Source of the DNA: an uncultured Muribaculaceae bacterium
GTDB lineage: Bacteria > Bacteroidota > Bacteroidia > Bacteroidales > Muribaculaceae
Length of the DNA stretch: 64,000 nt
Direction: 5' to 3'
NCBI GenBank assembly: GCA_910578035.1
Contig: CAJTOB010000008.1
Location: forward strand, 1-64,000
Part shown: piece by piece, positions 18,301-25,532 of the stretch
Layout: each line of letters opens with the position of its first letter
Position numbering within the stretch: the first letter of the stretch is position 1
Translations under genes and position numbers: made by a program
The notes under the pieces: generated by a model
What the model saw: only the letters and a program-made list of their open reading frames with translations
Told to the model about the DNA's origin: nothing
The model's database searches: none

Positions 18301-19804
18301 GCACATCGCTCTTTACAGAGGCTGAACTCAGGCCGTTGACCGTGGCTACAAGTGTATAATAGTAGTCGGTGCGTGTGGCCGGCATGTCGATTTTATCGGT
18401 ATAAGTTGTCACCGCTTCATTGTCGACAAGCACTTTGCCGTCGGGATGGCGCACCACAGTGTATGTGGCCTTGCTGTACTCGACATTGCCACCGTTGACG
18501 CCCGTAGACGAAGGCGAGCGCCACTGCAGCTTGATGTCGTCGCCGCTGAGGCTTATGGCGAATGTGGTCGGGGCCTGGGGTGTGTCCGGGCCGACGAATT
18601 TCTTGGCATTCTTCTCGGGAGACTCACCGGCGGCGTTGGCTGTAGTGACTACAAAATTATAGCTGTCGGCCACCGCCATTTCAACAGGAACCGAAACCGT
18701 AGCACCAGGCAGAGCGGTCGCAGTGGCTATCACTTTGCCGTTGGCCTTGAGAGTATAGGTGAGGTCCACGTCGTCGGGGAGGCGGGTCTGCGCACCCGAC
18801 GGGCCTTTGGTATAGCGGGGCATCGAGAAGCGTATTGTACCGCTCAGGCTTGAGCCGCTGAAGCTTGTGGAAATCGATGATACAGCGGCGGGAACATCGT
18901 CGGAATATGCTTTCTCGGGAATAAACATGCCGCAAATCTGCTCCTCATTCTCGAGATTGTAGAGCTTGCGGGCTGTGGCGGCTTTGATATCGACGGCATA
19001 GAGGCCGAAATCTGTGTCGCTTGTCACCGACCAGTACATTGTGTCTGTAGCCGGGTCGATGATGGCATCGCCCATGTAAGGCGATGAAACGCCCGTGCTG
19101 CCCACCTTTGTCATGGCGCCGGTAGCGGTGTCGACGGTATAGAGGTCGCCGTTGCGTTCGATTGCATAGAGAGTTCCGTCTGAAGAGAACGCACAGCCGC
19201 TCCAGGGGCGCTCAATGGCGCATATGACACGCTGCGGAGCATAACGCTCATAGTTCCACTTGACGAAATTATAGCCGTTGCGCTCGGCATTGATGAAACA
19301 ACCGAATGCCTCGTCGCGGTCTTTGTTATAAGCCATCGTTGTGGCTACATATTCTATTTTGCCGGTGAAAGCGTCGTACTCGGCCCAGTCCGACATTCGA
19401 TATGCATAGGTCTTGATTTCCTCAAAACCCATCATTTCGCGGTAGGTATTGCAATAGTAATAATCTTTTGCAGCCAGACCTCCGCCGGTTGCATAAATCA
19501 CTTTTGCAAGCTCAACAGGCTTCCAGCTGTCGGTGCTGTAGCTCCACATGCCGATTACGTTGGTAGGATATACAACAGAACCACAGATATTCACCCCTTC
19601 CGACTGGGATTGTGCGAGAGGAGCCCTCAGTGGTGTTGTTGCCATCGGCACGGTGCCTGAAACCGAGAATTCGGCCGGAACCGCGGGCACTTCGCGAAGA
19701 CCCAGCAGCTCGGCGAGCGGTCTGGGTGCGTCCGCGGCCGTAGGCGCGGCATATGCGCCAAAAGCAAAAGCGGCTCCCAGAAAAGCTGTAATAATACGTT
19801 TCAT
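15350..19804 (-). CDS. Large secreted Fn3/cleaved-adhesin-type protein with T9SS-like tail
   Basis: A 1484-residue exported protein with a Sec signal peptide (residues 1-19, ending AYA). An N-terminal segment (about 70-300) has repeated WSGCAFSSDGTLYAI-like strands typical of a beta-propeller. The middle and C-terminal parts alternate fibronectin type III-like domains with three jelly-roll modules that carry DDWAISP-type motifs, as in gingipain cleaved-adhesin/MAM-like domains. The last 70 residues end in GIYLVNVGGKTVKVIVK, very like the type A sorting domain of type IX secretion substrates. It probably acts at the cell surface in adhesion or glycan/protein binding; no catalytic motif was found. 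It is a single-gene transcript with its own promoter. Confidence 0.75.
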   Translation of the reverse strand: MKRIITAFLGAAFAFGAYAAPTAADAPRPLAELLGLREVPAVPAEFSVSGTVPMATTPLRAPLAQSQSEGVNICGSVVYPTNVIGMWSYSTDSWKPVELAKVIYATGGGLAAKDYYYCNTYREMMGFEEIKTYAYRMSDWAEYDAFTGKIEYVATTMAYNKDRDEAFGCFINAERNGYNFVKWNYERYAPQRVICAIERPWSGCAFSSDGTLYAIERNGDLYTVDTATGAMTKVGSTGVSSPYMGDAIIDPATDTMYWSVTSDTDFGLYAVDIKAATARKLYNLENEEQICGMFIPEKAYSDDVPAAVSSISTSFSGSSLSGTIRFSMPRYTKGPSGAQTRLPDDVDLTYTLKANGKVIATATALPGATVSVPVEMAVADSYNFVVTTANAAGESPEKNAKKFVGPDTPQAPTTFAISLSGDDIKLQWRSPSSTGVNGGNVEYSKATYTVVRHPDGKVLVDNEAVTTYTDKIDMPATRTDYYYTLVATVNGLSSASVKSDVLSFGPITPPYEGSFASAVSLAGWTLLGNGENPSKWAYYAYDKALRAYGSTGFDDWAISPAINVVKGSVYPFAIDVKTSTSYEEKFEVCWGTEPTAEAMVNTVVPEKTLKSSTVTTFTGDIAAGESGRIYVGIHAKTEGRSSAIMVCSYSVGEGMSTGAPASVTDLTVTSPVDGTCEAVVSFKAPLTDMGGNALEGESALTSVEISRDGNVIATVTEGLGGTEPIVYTDKDAALTPGTHKYSVVAVNALGRSVAVEAEVLVGARKPVAPASAVMIEDGNTGKVTISWEPVTTDIEGNVLKPEAVRYRVVDRSKNTVAENVTGTSVTVQAVEEGEQAFAQFGVYAVTAGGESDKLAATAYKPVGKPYETPWGESFAGRSVSSIFGYNYLVGNEPWQFVSSSEWGIVPQDGDGGFAYFECYGSYTALVTGKISLEGVYNPALTYYTFNYAMASGTPTNALEIQVDEGDGRGFVKVQSDVVAETGEQSQWNKVVVSLADYEGKSVVLRIVPTDAKLAFYTLDNLRVASYVETNLTASRISAPGVVETGKEFEVEVTVVNTGEQSVGSYTVELQRNGVTVDFKDCERIEPANSKTVTFTQTLNAVDGDAALYKAVIFSSFDLLDSDNETEEARVGIVAPAVPAISDLRAVHDGSDIVLAWTRPDETKAPAEAYTEGFEAAESWSEVVNGWKFIDADKAPVGGINTPNFPITGMCSWSVADRLWSGFEGSTDADRWNAHQGSKYICSEYVQRGNTAVQSDDWAISPRLYGGPQALGLYAKSFDPNYLESFEVLYSENSTNIDEFKSIETVIDVPNAWTNYRFMLPDGARYFAIRSRSVDKFFLFIDDVTYIPAEGTSAAIALQGYNVYRNGNKLNDALVADPSFTDRGVAADRTYTYYVTAVYDKGESRRSNEATVLVSGIGEIDASAVRIVARDGAITVSGFAGSVAVYAVDGRAVACVKSDGTVSIPVSTGIYLVNVGGKTVKVIVK

Positions 19805-19864
19805 TGCAAGAAATTTAGAGAATATTGGATTTGTTTAGAAAAATGAAATCGGCATTTCTTGTGG

Positions 19865-19872
19865 CAAAAATA
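19865..19872 (-). promoter_or_regulatory. -7 promoter element of the adhesin-like gene
   Basis: On the minus strand TATTTTTG (consensus TAnnTTTG), with TTG about 20 bases further upstream, 60 bases before the start codon. Confidence 0.6.
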
Positions 19873-20011
19873 CAAATAAGCATGTATTTATGCAACAAAA
19901 TTCTATACAATATCCAACATTCATGTCGCCTGTCTTACAGCAGATATGAATTTTTGTCAATACGCCTCAAGGGTTCTGATTTTGCTGTATTTCCCTGTTG
20001 CGCCATACTTT

Positions 20012-20052
20012 TTGCCCCTGCCAGAGAAAGAGTTGTCTCATGGCAGGGGCAA
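20012..20052. other. 12-bp inverted repeat after the HTCS gene
   Basis: TTGCCCCTGCCA (20012-20023) and TGGCAGGGGCAA (20041-20052), 17-base loop. It sits 20 bases behind the HTCS stop. There is no T-run on the minus strand, so it is a weak or factor-dependent terminator, or an mRNA 3'-end stabiliser. Confidence 0.55.
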
Positions 20053-20071
20053 TCAAGAGCTTGTTTACCGA

Positions 20072-23000
20072 TTATTGTTCGAAGGAAGCGTCGCGCTTCT
20101 TGTTGGACTGGCGGTAGTCCTTTGGCGTCATGCCGAAGCGCTTGTCGAATTCCTTGTAGAAGTGTGAACGGTTGGAAAAACCGGTGCGGTATATGATTTC
20201 CTGAACGGTAAACGATGTAGTGAGCAGGAGCTTGGCAGCATAGGTGATGCGATGATTCTTTATGAAATCATTCGGCGTAGGCTGATTGAGTTCCTTAAAC
20301 TTGCGGTAGAGATTGCGCAGGCTCATCTGGAGGCCGGCGGCGAGCTGCTCGGGCGAGAGGTCGGTGTCGTCGATGTGATTGTCGATATATTCGACCACAC
20401 GGCCGAGGAAGTCCTTGTCGTCGCGGTCGAGAAGGTGGCCGTCGCTGTACTCGAATGCGCTTGCCGACGAGTTGTAGTACTCGCGGAGGGTGTTGCGGCT
20501 CTCGAGCAGACGCGCCACGACAGCGCGCAGATATTTGACGCTGAATGGCTTGCCGATAAAGACGTCGGCACCCGAGACAATGCCTTCGACCTTCTCCTCG
20601 TTGCTCGTCTTCGCCGAGAGGATAATCAGCGGCAGATGCATGGTATGGCGGTTTGCCTTTATCTGGCGGGCGAAAGTGAGGCCATCGGTGCCGGGCATCA
20701 TCACATCGGTGATAATGACATCGGGCGTTTCTTTCTTGAGGAGGTCGAGGCCTTCCTGAGCCGATTTGGCGGTACGCACCCTGTAGTCGGAGAGGCTGTC
20801 GCTGAGCAGCGAGAGTATTTCCACGTTGTCGTCGATGACAAGCACGGTGCTCTTGCTCTTGTCGACCTCTACGGGCGCAGCCTCCTGCTCTTCGACGACT
20901 TCGCGGGGCGATTCGCCGGCGTCGGCAGGGGCAAAAGCCTTGTCGTCGTGAATGGCGTGCGCTTCTTCCTTGACATCGGTCTCGAGCATTGGCAGTGTCA
21001 CGATGAAGCGGGCGAAGCTGCCGACCTCGCTCTCGATGGCGATATTGCCGTGGAGCATCTTGACCATGCTGTGGCAGATAGCCATGCCGAGACCATTGCG
21101 GGTGGAGAGGCCCTTGACGGCGTTTTCCTCCACATTGTCGAGCACGCTGTAGCGGTTGAATATGCGCTCGCGGTCTTTCTCGGCTATACCCTTGCCGGTG
21201 TTATAGACAGATACAAGGAGCTTGCCGTTGTCTACACGGGCGTCGACCTTGATGGAACCGCCGACGGGGGTATATTTGAATGCGTTGGATATGAGATTGT
21301 TCAGAATCTTGCGCAGAGAGCTGAAATCGGTGTTCCAGGTCACGTCGCGCTGTATTTCGGCATCGAAGTCGATATTGTTGCGCTCGGCAAGGTCTGAGAA
21401 GGTGGCAACGGTCTCGTCGCAGAGGTCGCTGATATTTACAGGGCGTATCTTCAGAATCTTGTGGCCGGTCTCAATGCGGCGGAAGTCGATAAGTTCCTGA
21501 ATGAGGGTGTTGAGGCGTTCGACGTTGGTACGCACAAGCCCGATATATTTTTTTATGTAGTCGTCGGTGCCGTCATACGACATTATGCGCTCGCAGGGGC
21601 CGTAGATGAGTGTGAGGGGCGTACAGAATTCGTGTGTGATGTTTGTGAAGAATCGCAGCTTCTCCTCGTAGACCTCCTCGCGGTGCTGGTGCTCGATTAT
21701 GGACAGTTCCTCGGCACGCTTGCGGCGCTGGCGCCATATATAGCCCGACACCAGAGCGCCGACAGTGGCGAGCAGCAGAAGGATATATGCGGCCTTGGCG
21801 TAGTCGGTGAGATACCACGGCGCCCTGATGTTGATTTCCAGACGATTGACCTCGCCCTCTATGCCTGTGATACGGTTGACGTATTTCACACGCAGATTAT
21901 ACTTGCCGTAGCTCATTTCGTTGAACGATATCGTACCGTTTGAGCCATTGTTAATCCATTCGCGCCCGTCGAGCGTATACAGGTAATTGTAATCGAGCGG
22001 ATTGAGGAAATCAGGGATAGAGAATGTGACGGAGAAATGATTCTGTTCAGGAGCCAGATTGAGTATGGAGCCGTCGTTAGTTGTCTTGATATACCCTGTC
22101 GGATTGACATTTTCGCCCGATATAGCCAAACGCTGGAGCGAAATCTCCGGACGGTAGGGCTGTGGGGCTGTGAAGCCGGGTGTCCTGGACACGGTGACAA
22201 GACCATCGATACCACCGAAAAAGAGCATGGAGCCGGTATTGAAGGCCGCGCCGTCGCTGAATTCGGTGACATTCACGCCGTCCTGCCGAGCAAACACCTG
22301 TGTTTTCTCCGACTGGGGATCGAAGCGGTATAGGCCGTTGTTGGTCGAAATCCAGAGTTTGCCCTCGCTGTCGCTGAGCATGTCGTGGATAGTATTGTTG
22401 ATAAAACCGTTTTCAAGACCGAAGAAGAGGCGTTCGCCGCTGTCGGCAACCTTGAGCAGACCGTGGCCTGTGCCGAGCCACTTGGTATTGTCTTCGTGTA
22501 TTACGGAGAATACGTCGAGAACCGACTTTGTATCGTAATTGCCGGCAAGTGGAACCCGCACCAGCGAGTCGCCTTCGATTACGAAAGCGCCAAGACCGCG
22601 GTTGGCGAACAGCAGCTTGCCCTGGGTGTCGGGCGCCATATCGAAGAAGAAATTGGAGGTGCGGTTGCCGCCGTCGACCTCATATACCTTCACCACATCG
22701 ATTTTGGGGCCGGAAGGCGGCCCCGAAATGCGACATCGGACTATGCCGTTGCCTACCGTCGAGACCCACAGAGTGGAGTCGTTTTCCTCGTATATGCTGT
22801 GTATGAATTTGAGCGCGGGGTCGGGCGCGCACGACACCAGTTTATTGTCCTTATAGCTGTAATAGTTCACACCTCCGTCGGTCGCAGCCCACAGAATCGG
22901 GCGCGAACTGCCCGCAAAAGCAAATACCGAGTTGTTGTCGAGCGCGCTGTTCGAGCTCGTGAAAAGTTCCATCTGCCCCGGCTCTGTCATGTTGCCGCTG

Positions 23001-24106
23001 AAACCGCTCATACGCAGAATGCCTCCGCCCTTGGTGCCTATCCAGAGGTTATGGCTGTCGTCGAGATACAGGGCGCGGATAGGATGGTTTATTTTTTTAT
23101 CGAAGAATGAGAAATCATATGAGCGTATCATATAGGGGCTGTCGTAGCACGCATAAAGCCCCTGGCAGTCCGAGCCAATCCATACCACAGGCTGTGTCGA
23201 CGATTTCTCGAGACAGAACACACCCGCTTTGATGCCTATATCGGCCAGACGGTAGGCGCCGGTCTGGGTTTTGCGGGCACGTATCACACCGTTCGACTCA
23301 AACGACACATAAATATCGCCGCGAGAGTCGCGGATAAGGTCGGAAACGACGCCCCGGCGCTCAATTTCGCCCCGGAGGCTGAATAGCTCGGCGACAGTGC
23401 CGTCGAAAGCCACATGCCGGAGCACGCCGTCGGTGCCGACTGCAAGAGCGCCGTCAAGGTCGTTGTGTGCCACCGCCACGCCATCTGTCGAAATCACCCG
23501 GCGGTCTGTCAGAACCGGCTTGTCGCCCGCGGTATCAAGACTATATGCCACAACCCCGTCTTTGCCGAAAAAGATGAGGCTGTCGCTGTCTTTCTCCATA
23601 AACACGACTGAATCGTATGTAAGACTATCTGTCTTTATCTCTATGAAATCGCCCTCAGACGATGCCGGCAGATAGTGAAGACGGCTGTCGGTGCCGAAAA
23701 CATATATATTGCCCTCGCGGTCGAGGCACATGCGTTCCTGCCCGTTGAACTGCGGATATGACGCCAATGCCTGAGTAGATGTATTGAACCGGTCGAGGCC
23801 ATGATTGGTCCGTATCCACATGTCGGCACCGGGCGCCGACATGATGCTCTCAATAAGGTTTCCCGACAGCGACACGCCGGGATAAAGCACCGAGAAAGGC
23901 ACCGTCGTGGAGCCGTCTGTGATATTGATGCCGTCGAGTGTGCCCAGCCACAGGAATCCGTCGGAGTCCTGTGCCATCGCAAGGACGGCACTGCTGGAAA
24001 GACCGTCGGAATTCGAGGTCTGCCTTATGTTGTATGCAGCGCCACGAATGCCCGCAAGCACACATATAATCAAAAAAACATATCGTAAGGTATCCAATTG
24101 CTTCAT
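20072..24106 (-). CDS. Hybrid two-component system sensor/regulator (HTCS)
   Basis: A 1344-residue one-protein two-component system, the usual activator of Bacteroidetes glycan loci. Order: signal/membrane segment (about 5-22), periplasmic two-component propeller repeats (LWIGT, LWVST, LWISTNNGL) to about 670, a Y_Y_Y-type beta domain, one membrane helix at about 763-785, HisKA with phospho-acceptor His825 in NITHEFCTPL, HATPase (N box at about 920; NGLGMAICH), receiver domain with Asp1134 in ITDVMMPG, and a C-terminal AraC-type HTH from about 1245 (IIYRTGFSNRSHFYKEF). I start at the ATG at 24106; a TTG at 24145 falls in the promoter. It probably senses an oligosaccharide made by the enzymes encoded to the right. 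Confidence 0.93.
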   Translation of the reverse strand: MKQLDTLRYVFLIICVLAGIRGAAYNIRQTSNSDGLSSSAVLAMAQDSDGFLWLGTLDGINITDGSTTVPFSVLYPGVSLSGNLIESIMSAPGADMWIRTNHGLDRFNTSTQALASYPQFNGQERMCLDREGNIYVFGTDSRLHYLPASSEGDFIEIKTDSLTYDSVVFMEKDSDSLIFFGKDGVVAYSLDTAGDKPVLTDRRVISTDGVAVAHNDLDGALAVGTDGVLRHVAFDGTVAELFSLRGEIERRGVVSDLIRDSRGDIYVSFESNGVIRARKTQTGAYRLADIGIKAGVFCLEKSSTQPVVWIGSDCQGLYACYDSPYMIRSYDFSFFDKKINHPIRALYLDDSHNLWIGTKGGGILRMSGFSGNMTEPGQMELFTSSNSALDNNSVFAFAGSSRPILWAATDGGVNYYSYKDNKLVSCAPDPALKFIHSIYEENDSTLWVSTVGNGIVRCRISGPPSGPKIDVVKVYEVDGGNRTSNFFFDMAPDTQGKLLFANRGLGAFVIEGDSLVRVPLAGNYDTKSVLDVFSVIHEDNTKWLGTGHGLLKVADSGERLFFGLENGFINNTIHDMLSDSEGKLWISTNNGLYRFDPQSEKTQVFARQDGVNVTEFSDGAAFNTGSMLFFGGIDGLVTVSRTPGFTAPQPYRPEISLQRLAISGENVNPTGYIKTTNDGSILNLAPEQNHFSVTFSIPDFLNPLDYNYLYTLDGREWINNGSNGTISFNEMSYGKYNLRVKYVNRITGIEGEVNRLEINIRAPWYLTDYAKAAYILLLLATVGALVSGYIWRQRRKRAEELSIIEHQHREEVYEEKLRFFTNITHEFCTPLTLIYGPCERIMSYDGTDDYIKKYIGLVRTNVERLNTLIQELIDFRRIETGHKILKIRPVNISDLCDETVATFSDLAERNNIDFDAEIQRDVTWNTDFSSLRKILNNLISNAFKYTPVGGSIKVDARVDNGKLLVSVYNTGKGIAEKDRERIFNRYSVLDNVEENAVKGLSTRNGLGMAICHSMVKMLHGNIAIESEVGSFARFIVTLPMLETDVKEEAHAIHDDKAFAPADAGESPREVVEEQEAAPVEVDKSKSTVLVIDDNVEILSLLSDSLSDYRVRTAKSAQEGLDLLKKETPDVIITDVMMPGTDGLTFARQIKANRHTMHLPLIILSAKTSNEEKVEGIVSGADVFIGKPFSVKYLRAVVARLLESRNTLREYYNSSASAFEYSDGHLLDRDDKDFLGRVVEYIDNHIDDTDLSPEQLAAGLQMSLRNLYRKFKELNQPTPNDFIKNHRITYAAKLLLTTSFTVQEIIYRTGFSNRSHFYKEFDKRFGMTPKDYRQSNKKRDASFEQ

Positions 24107-24133
24107 ATGCGGCACAGATTCAAGTTTACTTTG

Positions 24134-24141
24134 CAAATTTA
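24134..24141 (-). promoter_or_regulatory. -7 promoter element of the HTCS gene
   Basis: Minus-strand TAAATTTG fits TAnnTTTG. It lies 28 bases before the ATG at 24106, which rules out the upstream TTG as the start. Confidence 0.6.
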
Positions 24142-24289
24142 GCAATTAAAAGTGGGATATACGTGCGGCTTGTATGCTAAAGTGACAGACATGCGCACAT
24201 GTTTGTATTCATTTGCGCCAAATTTGTACCGGGAGCATTTGAGGACATTTGTGGCGCACACTCATTACAAGACATTACACGGCATGCAT

Positions 24290-24297
24290 TAACTTTG
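24290..24297 (+). promoter_or_regulatory. -7 promoter element of a candidate small transcript
   Basis: TAACTTTG (followed by C) fits TAnnTTTG on the plus strand. No annotated plus-strand gene follows within 4 kb, so it most likely serves the short structured transcript directly downstream. Confidence 0.5.
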
Positions 24298-24303
24298 CAA
24301 TAT

Positions 24304-24463
24304 CAAAAATGGATTAAGGTATATGGTATTAATGCTTGCCGGTGAGGCAAGTCAATCGCAAGATTGGTTATTTATGATTTTGGATAAGGATTGTTTTTAG
24401 GCTTCCAATCTTTGCTAAGGTAAAATACCGCTTCCGCCAGCCGTGGCAGAAGCGGTCCTTTTG
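24304..24463 (+). ncRNA. Candidate structured small RNA (or 25-codon peptide mRNA)
   Basis: Downstream of a TAACTTTG promoter lie four successive hairpins in about 130 bases: CTTGCC/GGCAAG (24335-24351, 5-base loop), CAATC-GCAA-GATTG with a GNRA tetraloop (24353-24366), AAGGATTG/CAATCTTT (24386-24413, one G-T pair), and a terminator. The same stretch can code a 25-residue peptide (24323-24400, MVLMLAGEASQSQDW...) behind AAGGT, but the start spacing is poor. I do not recognise an Rfam family. A short independent transcript is inferred from promoter plus structure plus terminator. Confidence 0.45.
24427..24463. terminator. Terminator of the candidate small transcript
   Basis: ACCGCTTC-c-GCCA / TGGC-a-GAAGCGGT (24427-24456) with a GCCG loop and one mismatch, then CCTTTT. 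On the minus strand the hairpin is followed by ATTTTA, so it may also end the KilA-N gene. Confidence 0.7.
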
Positions 24464-24522
24464 TAGCCTATGACAGAAGAACTATATTTAGGGCTTGGCG
24501 CCGGATAACCGAAAAGATGGTT

Positions 24523-25326
24523 TTATTTCAATAATTTACGGTCACTCTGGTCATTTTCCAACACGCGCATCTGATGAATGGCTATTTGATTCAGTTTTAC
24601 AAGCCGCTCAGGCTGCGTCATACCCTGCTCAATGAAAACGGCATTGATGTTTTCCATATTAGACAGACAGATAAGCTCATTGACAGTAGCATAATCGCGT
24701 ATGTTACCTTTCAAATCAGGGTTAGACTCCCGCCATTGCTTTGCCGTCATACCGAACAAAGCCACATTCAGCACATCGGCTTCATGAGCATAGATTATGC
24801 TCGCCTGCGCCTGAGTAATCTCTTCAGGAATAAGATTTTGCTTTATCGCATCTGTATGTATGCGGTAATTTATTTTCGATAGTTCACGCTTCGCCGACCA
24901 TCCCAACTGCCGTTGCTCCTCGGTTTTAAGCCGTTGAAACTCTTTTACTATGTAAATCTTGAACTCAGGACTTATCCACATCGCAAACTCAAAGGCGATG
25001 TCCTTGTGAGCGTATGTGCCGCCATATCTACCGGCCTTTGCCTGAACACTAATCGCACTTGTTCTCGCCACAAATTCCTTGACACTTATCTTGAAACTAT
25101 TGAGACCGGACTGATTTTTAATTATGGCGAATTCGCCATAATTAAAATCAGGATTATATACTTTCTCCCAAATACCGATGTATTCAAGTGTATTGCGGTT
25201 GCGCAGCCAATCAGTTATGAAAAAATCCCCGTCTTTGGCACGCAACATATCCGTCAGGCAGATATAGTCTTCCCCATTTACTTTTATGATATTAACTTCG
25301 TTATTCTGTACGGTGATTTTTGTCAT
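24523..25326 (-). CDS. KilA-N domain protein
   Basis: A 267-residue protein with an N-terminal KilA-N domain (about residues 10-125; WLRNRNTLEYIGIWE and the hallmark YAHKDIAFEFAMWISPEFKIYIVKEFQRL). This DNA-binding domain is typical of phage antirepressor/Rha-like proteins and of small nuclear-acting phage factors; the C-terminal half is helical and unassigned. Base composition is clearly more AT-rich than its neighbours, which suggests recent transfer. It stands alone between the HTCS gene and the glycosidases, with no phage structural genes. I start at the ATG at 25326, just inside the promoter at 25378; the longer frame would begin upstream of that promoter. Confidence 0.82.
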   Translation of the reverse strand: MTKITVQNNEVNIIKVNGEDYICLTDMLRAKDGDFFITDWLRNRNTLEYIGIWEKVYNPDFNYGEFAIIKNQSGLNSFKISVKEFVARTSAISVQAKAGRYGGTYAHKDIAFEFAMWISPEFKIYIVKEFQRLKTEEQRQLGWSAKRELSKINYRIHTDAIKQNLIPEEITQAQASIIYAHEADVLNVALFGMTAKQWRESNPDLKGNIRDYATVNELICLSNMENINAVFIEQGMTQPERLVKLNQIAIHQMRVLENDQSDRKLLK

Positions 25327-25377
25327 AATAATTTTATTAAGAATTGGATACGCCGGTTGACGTACTTTTAGATATCG

Positions 25378-25385
25378 CAAAGTTA
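25378..25385 (-). promoter_or_regulatory. -7 promoter element of the KilA-N gene
   Basis: Minus-strand TAACTTTG (TAnnTTTG), 52 bases upstream of the chosen ATG. The same eight bases serve the candidate small RNA at 24290. Confidence 0.6.
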
Positions 25386-25471
25386 CACATTTTGGAATCC
25401 TGCACAACGCAGTCTGTTAAAAAACTTGTCTATTGATAATCAATATCATCGGCTGGGTGTATCAGCGTCCT

Positions 25472-25514
25472 AAACAGAACAGGCGCCATGCGGACTTCTC
25501 CGCATGGCGCCTGT
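25472..25514 (-). terminator. Terminator after the GH125 gene
   Basis: Perfect 16-bp stem: ACAGGCGCCATGCGGA (25479-25494) and its complement (25499-25514) around CTTC. On the minus strand it is followed by TCTGTTTAGG. Confidence 0.85.
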
Positions 25515-25532
25515 GTAATGGGGAAATGCTTG

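Larger units (their letters stand above)
24107..24522. other. 416-base gene-free interval between HTCS and KilA-N genes
   Basis: Contains the HTCS promoter, a 7-bp dyad TGCGCCA (24214-24220) / TGGCGCA (24252-24258) embedded in ATTTG-rich repeats that could be an operator, and on the plus strand a candidate short structured transcript described separately. No other gene was seen. Confidence 0.6.

Noticed and set aside
20012..20052. Classical rho-independent terminator for the HTCS gene
   Set aside because: The stem is perfect but no T-run follows on the minus strand; kept only as an inverted repeat.
24214..24258. TGCGCCA/TGGCGCA dyad as a proven HTCS operator
   Set aside because: Only one copy was noticed, and no matching sequence was found upstream of the glycosidase operons, so no regulator can be assigned.
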